DNA of 26,942 nt from Erysipelotrichaceae bacterium. Lineage in GTDB: Bacteria > Bacillota_I > Bacilli_A > Erysipelotrichales > Erysipelotrichaceae. The DNA lies in contig DOUE01000025.1 in the NCBI GenBank assembly GCA_003520745.1, forward strand, positions 14,663 through 41,604, given 5' to 3'. This document shows, piece after piece, positions 22,186 to 26,942 of the stretch. How positions within the stretch are numbered: position 1 is the first letter of the stretch; each line of letters opens with the position of its first letter. The position numbers and the translations under genes are program-made. A model generated the notes under the pieces. The model did no database searches. It was given only the letters and a program-made list of their open reading frames with translations, and was not told the DNA's origin.

Positions 22186-23219
22186 TCGACGCTGAAGTCG
22201 CCGCTGACGCTATTGAGGGTAAGATTGATTTTCCCATCCCCGATGAGCGTCGATCCGCCATGACCTTCATATCTTCCCTTCTTATCCATGAGATCGAAAT
22301 CGAGCTCTCCGCTCATGGCGCTGAAGTTCAACTTCACCCCGGAAATGTCGCGTGGCAGTTGGATCTCGAAATCGCCGCTGACCGTATCGATCTTCACGTT
22401 CTCGACATTCGACAACTCCAGTTCGCCGTCCCCCGAAACACTGGTGATCTTCACGCTTCTCGCCGTCCCCGCATAACGCAGGTCGCCGCTGACGCTTGTG
22501 ATACTCAACGCCTCGCCTTGGTGTCCGTCGATCTCCATGTCCCCGGAAGCCGTTTCGATGCTTACGTCGCCTTTCAGGTCGTCGATCGAGTAGTCCCCGG
22601 ACGCACTGTTCAGGATAACCCTCGTCGAACGTAGCGTTTCAAGTTCCATGTCCCCCGACGCCGTCCTGACCCGGATTTCATCCAGATTCAATTCACCCAG
22701 GTCCACATCCCCCGACGCCGTTTCGACGCGTAGCGTCTTGCATGCGTCGCTCAGTTCGATTTCAAGGGCCAAATCCCGCTCGTCGATCCGGAAGAACGCT
22801 TTAGGCGATACGATCTTGATCCGTAGTTCATCCGCCGTTTCGATGCGCTCCAACTGATAGGAGTTTTCGACGAAATTCCCGTCTTTGATCAGCCGTACAT
22901 GGTGTGTATCATCGGCGGAAGGACGTACAGTCACATCCGCATGCCGCGCATCAATGAACACACCACGCTGGCCTTTACCGGTTGTTTTCGTTTGCGAATC
23001 TTCGACTTTATCTTCTTGCTTGCTTACCTTGGGCAACCCTTCCAAATCATCGAACTGCGAAACATCCCCGAGGGAAGCGATGATTTCATCCTCGCTCTTC
23101 CCCTGCCGTATCCCGGCGGCGAAGTGTTGGTTGAAATCGTCGAGGATCTCGTCCCGTGTCGCCGCATCCGTATTTTTAAGCGCTTCTTCCACTTGTTTCA
23201 GGTAGTCTTCCTTCTTCAT
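22179..23219 (-). CDS. HAAS-domain plus DUF4097 repeat protein
   Basis: This 346-residue protein starts with a helical HAAS/DUF1700-like domain (1-55: MKKEDYLKQVEEAL and GIRQGKSEDEIIASLGD). A linker rich in charged residues follows, and then a DUF4097 beta-repeat region. Nine SGD or SGE turns occur at residues 169, 188, 206, 225, 244, 262, 281, 303 and 339, most 18-19 residues apart, consistent with a right-handed beta-helix-like stack. No signal peptide or membrane helix is evident, so the repeats are probably cytoplasmic. The start overlaps the padR stop (ATGA). PadR plus HAAS/DUF4097 modules are known from envelope-stress loci in Bacillota, but the molecular role of this domain is not established. 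Confidence 0.87.
   Translation of the reverse strand: MKKEDYLKQVEEALKNTDAATRDEILDDFNQHFAAGIRQGKSEDEIIASLGDVSQFDDLEGLPKVSKQEDKVEDSQTKTTGKGQRGVFIDARHADVTVRPSADDTHHVRLIKDGNFVENSYQLERIETADELRIKIVSPKAFFRIDERDLALEIELSDACKTLRVETASGDVDLGELNLDEIRVRTASGDMELETLRSTRVILNSASGDYSIDDLKGDVSIETASGDMEIDGHQGEALSITSVSGDLRYAGTARSVKITSVSGDGELELSNVENVKIDTVSGDFEIQLPRDISGVKLNFSAMSGELDFDLMDKKGRYEGHGGSTLIGDGKINLTLNSVSGDFSVEN
22182..22730 (-). repeat. Tandem SGD-repeat coding region
   Basis: About nine coding repeats of roughly 54-57 bases, each with a TCC/TCG-GGA/GGC-GAC core for Ser-Gly-Asp. They code for the beta-helix-like part of the DUF4097 protein. Units are diverged at DNA level, which points to old duplication. 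Confidence 0.8.
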
Positions 23220-23536
23220 ATACGTTCCTCTCCTTTCAAGAGATTCTTGACTTGGCCGATGAATTCGATCCATTCGAGATGGAGTTCCTCATAATAGGTC
23301 TTCCCTTTCGAAGTCAAGGTATAGTATTTTCGAGCCGGTCCTTCCGAACCTTCCTGTAGATACGTGGTCACATATTCATCGTCTTTCAGTCGTTTGAGAA
23401 GCAGATACAGCGTTCCGGTCGCGACCGTGATTTGACTTGAGATCCTCTCCGTCAACTCATAGCCGTACATATCGCCGTTGGCCAATTGGGCCAGTACGCA
23501 GAGTTCCAGAACCCCTTTTTTAAATTGTGCGTTCAT
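23216..23536 (-). CDS. PadR family transcriptional regulator
   Basis: This 106-residue winged-helix protein of the short PadR (PadR-s2) type opens with QFKKGVLELCVLAQLANGDMYGYEL, a classic PadR start. It continues with the GTLYLLLKRLKDDEYV recognition helix and the wing GPARKYYTLTSKGK. A short C-terminal helix gives dimers. PadR-s2 proteins usually repress their own operon. Here the promoter contains nested ACTATAT/ATATAGT dyads that fit such a site. The gene is translationally coupled to the DUF4097 gene by ATGA, so the two should act together. An AGGAGG site precedes ATG 23536. The inducing signal is unknown. Confidence 0.93.
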   Translation of the reverse strand: MNAQFKKGVLELCVLAQLANGDMYGYELTERISSQITVATGTLYLLLKRLKDDEYVTTYLQEGSEGPARKYYTLTSKGKTYYEELHLEWIEFIGQVKNLLKGEERI

Positions 23537-23556
23537 GTCCGACCTCCTTTGACAAC

Positions 23557-23591
23557 ACTATATCACTATATATGTAGTATTGCAATATAGT
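23557..23591 (-). promoter_or_regulatory. Promoter and probable PadR operator
   Basis: Minus strand: TTGCAA (23580-23585), 17 bases, TATAGT (23557-23562). ACTATAT (23557-23563) and ATATAGT (23585-23591) make an outer dyad, with an inner ACTA-N6-TAGT (23565-23578), so a PadR dimer could cover both boxes. Confidence 0.6.
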
Positions 23592-23615
23592 TAGCAAAGA
23601 AATTTAGTGAAAAAG

Positions 23616-23637
23616 AAAAAAACTTCTTGCGAAGTTT
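23616..23637 (-). terminator. Terminator of the Gnd-PTS operon
   Basis: AAACTTC-GCAA-GAAGTTT on the minus strand (23620-23637), followed by T residues, directly after the IIB stop. Confidence 0.85.
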
Positions 23638-23639
23638 CT

Positions 23640-24131
23640 TTAGTAGGTCGCCCTTACATCGGCCAGACTGACTTTCGGACTGTCCGGTAAGGTTTGAAAC
23701 GAGATTTCAACGTTAAATCGATCGGCGATCGATTCAAGCGTCTCAAGTTCGGCCAGACTGATCGCCACCGTGTTGATGACGAATTTCGTCTCTTTACGCT
23801 TGCCGATCCCCCCGACGTTGACCGTCCTGATCGGCAGCCCTTCCCTGATTGCTCTCGCCATCATGGCCACCGACTTGAAGAGGATCAAAACGTTATGTTG
23901 GTCGAATTGTTTCTCGCGCCAATACCCGACGGCACTCTCCACGGTCAACACGTTCACCTTGAACCCCGCGTTTTGGCCGGAAGCCAGGTAGAGTTGTTTC
24001 ATGAAGTCGTCGTTGGCGACCTGGTCGTCGAGGATGAAGATGGCGTCGATGTGGTTCCCCTTCGCCCAGCGGGTCATGACCTGTCCGTGAAGCAGACGGT
24101 CGTCGATGCGTGTTAATTGGATGTTTCCCAT
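23640..24131 (-). CDS. Mannose/sorbose-family PTS component IIB
   Basis: This 163-residue cytoplasmic phosphocarrier of the mannose-family phosphotransferase system has its phospho-acceptor His15 in the motif RIDDRLLHGQV (8-18). The family blocks IFILDDQVANDDF and ILILFKS-like strands follow. It passes phosphate from a IIA (not in this window) to the sugar moved by the IIC-IID gene product. AGGAG upstream of ATG 24131 defines the start; a frame-open extension to 24311 overlaps the IIC-IID gene and is rejected. It is the last gene of the operon gnd-IICD-IIB and is followed by a terminator. Confidence 0.92.
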   Translation of the reverse strand: MGNIQLTRIDDRLLHGQVMTRWAKGNHIDAIFILDDQVANDDFMKQLYLASGQNAGFKVNVLTVESAVGYWREKQFDQHNVLILFKSVAMMARAIREGLPIRTVNVGGIGKRKETKFVINTVAISLAELETLESIADRFNVEISFQTLPDSPKVSLADVRATY

Positions 24132-24141
24132 GGTGTTTCTC

Positions 24142-25746
24142 CTAGATAAGGTGGATCCCTGCGAGCAGCGTGATGATCGCAGCGATGATAAGCAAGGCGG
24201 GTTTGTATTTCGAGCCGTGTTTCGTGAAGACGGCCAAGAGGACGAAGTAGAAAAGAGACGAGATGAGAGATGAGTACAGGGTCGCGACGATCCGGGCGTC
24301 CGTACCAACATTTAGATCCGTCAGGTAATTGGGCAAGGGGAAGCGGATGACGGTCGCGCTAAACGCCCCCAAGGTAACCATGGCGGCGATCGTCAAGATT
24401 TCACGCAAGATTTTCGTCTTTTTCCCGCCGACGATCTCAAGCGCCGCATATCTTCCCTTTTGATAGCCGTGCCACGTGAAGTACCATCCGTAAAGATAGG
24501 TCAGACCCATGAATCCGATCCAAGGAAGCAAGGCACCCAGATCGTTTCCTTCGAGTAGAAACGGAAAACCGGCGGCGATGAAGAGGAACTGGACATTCCC
24601 CGAATCGACCGCATCGCCGATTCCCGCCAACGCCCCCATCATCCCCGTCTTGGTGGTGTGGATGGCTTCCGAATCGAACAAGGGGGATTCCCCGTCGAGG
24701 ATCGAAACCGCACGGGCGTTCTCAAGGTTCAAGATGACGCCGGTGATCGTTCCGCCCCCCCAGTTGCATTGGGTGTTGAAGTAGCGCAGGTGACGCTCAT
24801 AGGCTTCTTTGAGATCGTCGGGATCCGGATAAAGGATACGCAAGGCAGGCCGAACCCCGATGAAGAAGGAAGGACCGATCAAGGTATCCAAGGTATGCGT
24901 GATTTCGTTCGCCCACCACCAACGGAACCAGGCGCCGTGGACGTCGCCCTTCGTCAGAAGGGATCGGGAAGAGGAGACCGGATAGACCGGATCGACCAAA
25001 CCGCCGAATTTCCTCATCGCGAAAAAGACGCCGACGATCAATCCGACCAATATCGCGACCAGGATGAATCCGGGATCTTGCGTAATCACCGACGCCAGGA
25101 CATAGGCGCCATAGAAGAAGATCCGGTGTTGTTTCTGACCGACGATCGTCACCATGACGACCATCCCGATGATGGAGACGCCCAGGGTCACCAGGTTCAG
25201 GATCCGCGTGACATCCGGTGTAACGAAACTTGCCAAGGTTTGCGCCAAGGAAGGCGCGACAACCAGGAGAAAAACGACAAGGAGCGGAACGAACAAGAAG
25301 AAACTGGCCAGAATCGGCCGTATTAGGATGTTTCGGGTCAAGGAGCGCTCGTCCAAAGCATCGATCGAAGTTTGAAGATCACCCATGAAAGCGGTGTTGT
25401 ATTTATAGCGAAGGGTATAGAGTTTACCGCTGTAGATACCGACCGGGATCGCGATCAAAATACCCGCCACGGGAGGAAGATTCCCCAAGAGGACGACGGA
25501 TACCGCCGTCGCGCTGGCGAAACAAGGTTCGGCCGGCATCGGTCCGCCGGGAGCGAAGACACCCAGGTAGACAAGCTGAAGGAGGGCGCTAACGCTTAGT
25601 GCCTGCGGTACATCGCCCAAGATGAGCCCGACGACCAAACCGGTCACCAACGGGCTGAAACGAAGCGAGAGGGTCGCATAGCCCAAGGCGCGGGATTGAA
25701 CCAGGAACACCCAGAGTGAAATCAATACGGCTTGAGTCAGTGTCAT
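24142..25746 (-). CDS. Fused mannose-family PTS permease IIC-IID
   Basis: This 534-residue membrane protein joins two parts that are normally separate. Residues 1 to about 245 are a IIC domain, with the GLILGDVPQALSVSALLQLVYLG block and a run of hydrophobic helices. After a linker (about 246-262), residues 263-534 are a IID domain, beginning with the typical LLTKGDVHGAWFRWWW start and continuing with DLKEAYERHLRYFNT and GMMGALAGIGDAVDSGN. The frame is continuous with no stop or reinitiation site. Together they form the sugar channel of the PTS. AGGGG precedes ATG 25746, 15 bases after the gnd gene. The substrate is probably gluconate from context, which is inference. Confidence 0.92.
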   Translation of the reverse strand: MTLTQAVLISLWVFLVQSRALGYATLSLRFSPLVTGLVVGLILGDVPQALSVSALLQLVYLGVFAPGGPMPAEPCFASATAVSVVLLGNLPPVAGILIAIPVGIYSGKLYTLRYKYNTAFMGDLQTSIDALDERSLTRNILIRPILASFFLFVPLLVVFLLVVAPSLAQTLASFVTPDVTRILNLVTLGVSIIGMVVMVTIVGQKQHRIFFYGAYVLASVITQDPGFILVAILVGLIVGVFFAMRKFGGLVDPVYPVSSSRSLLTKGDVHGAWFRWWWANEITHTLDTLIGPSFFIGVRPALRILYPDPDDLKEAYERHLRYFNTQCNWGGGTITGVILNLENARAVSILDGESPLFDSEAIHTTKTGMMGALAGIGDAVDSGNVQFLFIAAGFPFLLEGNDLGALLPWIGFMGLTYLYGWYFTWHGYQKGRYAALEIVGGKKTKILREILTIAAMVTLGAFSATVIRFPLPNYLTDLNVGTDARIVATLYSSLISSLFYFVLLAVFTKHGSKYKPALLIIAAIITLLAGIHLI

Positions 25747-25761
25747 CGAGAACCCCTTTCG

Positions 25762-26664
25762 TCAGTTGCCTGCCTTTTTTACAGAATGTCCGCCGAATCC
25801 TTTACGCAGCGCGGCGACCACTTTCCCGCTATAACTGTCGTCTTGTTTGGAGCGGTAGCGCATCATCAGCGATAATGCGATGACCGGGGTCGGAACCTGC
25901 GTCATCAACGCTTCTTCAAGGGTCCATTGCGCTTCCCCGCTCGCATCCACTTCCCCAAGTATACCATCAAGCCGCGCATCTTCACCGAAGGCTTCCTGCG
26001 CCAGTTCCATCAACCAACCCCGGATGACCGAACCGTGGTTCCAATTCTTCGCCACCGCTTCGAAGTCGAAGTCGTATTCGCTGGCTTCCAACACCTCGAA
26101 CCCCTCCCCGATCGCCTGCATCATCCCGTATTCGATCCCGTTGTGGACCATCTTCAAGAAATGGCCGCTCCCGGAAGGACCGGCATACAAACATCCGTCT
26201 AGACAGGAGACCGATTCAAACAAGGGTAGACAATGATTGTAGATTTCAAAGTTTCCGCCGACCATCAGGCATGCCCCGCGACGTGCACCGCTCATGCCGC
26301 CCGAAGTCCCCACATCCAAAAACGACATGCCGGCCTGCGAAAACATCTCCGCATGCCTTTTGCTTTCTTTATAGTTGGAGTTCCCGCCATCCAGGACGAT
26401 GTCCCCGGGTTTCCCTTCGACGGCCAATTGGCTCAATACGTCATGGGTGATCTTTCCGGAAGGGACCATGACCCAGACGATTGAAGACCCCGGATTCATC
26501 GTAATCAATTCACGGATCGATCCGACCACCTTGATCCCCGCTTCGTTGGCCAAAAAACGCGTTCGTTCGTCCGCATCGTATCCGATGACCTCGATCCCCT
26601 GCGACATCATGTTCATGGCGAGATTGAATCCCATTTTCCCAAGTCCGATCAACTGTATTTTCAT
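25762..26664 (-). CDS. gnd: Short-form decarboxylating 6-phosphogluconate dehydrogenase
   Basis: This 300-residue enzyme oxidises and decarboxylates 6-phosphogluconate to ribulose 5-phosphate. The N-terminal Rossmann motif GLGKMG (7-12) is followed by Asp30 at the end of the second strand, which favours NAD over NADP. Substrate residues lie in DVGTSGGMSGA (117-127) and in KMVHNGIEYG (171-180), with Lys171, His174 and Asn175. The length matches the short GndA/YqeC class, not the 470-residue form. GGGAGGC fixes ATG 26664; an in-frame ATG at 26688 is too early for it. It heads the operon with the PTS genes, so its substrate may arrive already phosphorylated. Confidence 0.92.
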   Translation of the reverse strand: MKIQLIGLGKMGFNLAMNMMSQGIEVIGYDADERTRFLANEAGIKVVGSIRELITMNPGSSIVWVMVPSGKITHDVLSQLAVEGKPGDIVLDGGNSNYKESKRHAEMFSQAGMSFLDVGTSGGMSGARRGACLMVGGNFEIYNHCLPLFESVSCLDGCLYAGPSGSGHFLKMVHNGIEYGMMQAIGEGFEVLEASEYDFDFEAVAKNWNHGSVIRGWLMELAQEAFGEDARLDGILGEVDASGEAQWTLEEALMTQVPTPVIALSLMMRYRSKQDDSYSGKVVAALRKGFGGHSVKKAGN

Positions 26665-26699
26665 AGTGCCTCCCGCAAGCGATTTCATAACCTGAAGTA

Positions 26700-26728
26700 A
26701 GGGTACAGGAAACAGTATGCTTTTTCAA
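26700..26728 (-). promoter_or_regulatory. Candidate promoter of the Gnd-PTS operon
   Basis: Minus strand: TTGAAA (26723-26728), 17 bases, TACCCT (26700-26705). A weak -10 suits an activated or repressed operon. Confidence 0.45.
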
Positions 26729-26762
26729 TATGGAAAAGAGGAAAAAGCAAGAACGGTAATTA

Positions 26763-26780
26763 TTTCCAAGTTCATGGAAA
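26763..26780. promoter_or_regulatory. Inverted repeat upstream of the Gnd-PTS promoter
   Basis: TTTCCA-N6-TGGAAA is a perfect 6-bp dyad about 35 bases upstream of the -35 box. The position suits an activator site; it could also be chance. Confidence 0.3.
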
Positions 26781-26796
26781 ACCGGCAAGAAAACAG

Positions 26797-26819
26797 AAAA
26801 AAACCTGTCTCTGACAGGT
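26797..26819 (-). terminator. Terminator of the tRNA cluster
   Basis: ACCTGTC-AGA-GACAGGT on the minus strand (26803-26819), followed by at least six T, 12 bases after the tRNA-Phe CCA end. Confidence 0.88.
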
Positions 26820-26831
26820 CATCTTCGTGGA

Positions 26832-26907
26832 TGGTGGTTCCGGTCGGAATTGAACCGACGACACATGGATTTTCAGTCCATTGCTCTACCAACTGAGCTA
26901 CAGAACC
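26832..26907 (-). tRNA. tRNA-Phe (GAA), CCA encoded
   Basis: The minus strand folds as a complete 76-base tRNA. The acceptor is GGTTCTG with CGGAACC, the D-arm is GCTCAGTTGGTAGAGC, the anticodon stem ATGGA/TCCAT encloses CTGAAAA with anticodon GAA (26872-26874), and the T-arm GTCGG-TTCAATT-CCGAC is followed by ACCA. It is the last gene of a cluster extending beyond the right edge. Confidence 0.97.
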
Positions 26908-26908
26908 G

Positions 26909-26942
26909 TGGTTGCGGGGGAAGGATTTGAACCAACGACCTC
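26909..26942 (-). tRNA. 3' part of a tRNA, probably initiator Met
   Basis: The 3' end of a tRNA with encoded CCA is cut by the window edge. It starts one base from tRNA-Phe. The 3' acceptor strand CCCCGCA leaves A at position 72, which pairs badly with the C1 of bacterial initiator tRNA, as expected for fMet. The T-loop TTCAAAT is normal, but the T-stem GTTGG/CCTTC has two U-U mismatches. The anticodon is not in the window, so identity is inferred. Confidence 0.75.

Overview
The window looks like chromosomal core DNA from a Bacillota-type bacterium. Strong AGGAGG ribosome sites precede most genes, and genes use TGG for Trp and TGA as a stop, so the code is standard. Intrinsic terminators are plentiful, promoters are sigma-A-like, and there is a near-consensus cre-like site, a PadR/DUF4097 module and an AlaR-AlaT pair. 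Base composition is about half G+C by eye. The lineage could be Bacilli, Erysipelotrichia or a walled 'Tenericutes' relative, but nothing here fixes the genus. I saw no IS element, prophage, CRISPR array or origin.

Layout, left to right. (1) The 5' part of a sugar ABC transporter lipoprotein runs off the left edge (1-815, minus), followed by about 330 bp without a gene. (2) A minus-strand operon holds an FNT formate/nitrite channel, a YbaK-type deacylase and a DUF1697 protein (3066 to 1146). Behind it lie an alpha/alpha-toroid protein and a DUF3159 membrane protein. (3) A plus-strand pair encodes a Nif3-like protein and a flavin reductase. It converges on a VTT membrane protein whose promoter carries a GntR/YtrA-like dyad. 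(4) A DUF985 cupin and the pseudouridine synthase RluF follow, tail to tail with an unknown membrane protein. Next come a nucleotidyltransferase and a convergent DEAD-box helicase. (5) A second alpha/alpha-toroid protein precedes a GH16 beta-glucanase lipoprotein with a cre-like operator. (6) A MurT-GatD-like pair comes next (16338 to 14246), then the operon YccF-PHP-RimO (18989 to 16423). (7) alaR-alaT is divergent from yccF. After it lie a short AT-richer stretch with a small membrane-anchored protein, a YwaF-like membrane protein and a PadR-DUF4097 operon. (8) An operon of a short 6-phosphogluconate dehydrogenase, a fused mannose-family PTS IIC-IID and a IIB follows (26664 to 23640). The window ends in a tRNA cluster with tRNA-Phe and a cut tRNA, probably initiator Met.

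The most interesting locus is the MurT-GatD-like pair. Backbone motifs of both subunits are clear. However, the GatD-like protein has Gly where the nucleophile Cys should be and Ile where the catalytic His should be, and the matching MurT segment is also rewritten. This looks like a complex kept without its glutaminase chemistry. The second is the Gnd-PTS operon, which suggests phosphorylating uptake of gluconate feeding 6-phosphogluconate directly to the dehydrogenase, with IIC and IID joined in one polypeptide. The third is the pair of diverged alpha/alpha-toroid proteins, which share a Cys/His/Asp pattern.
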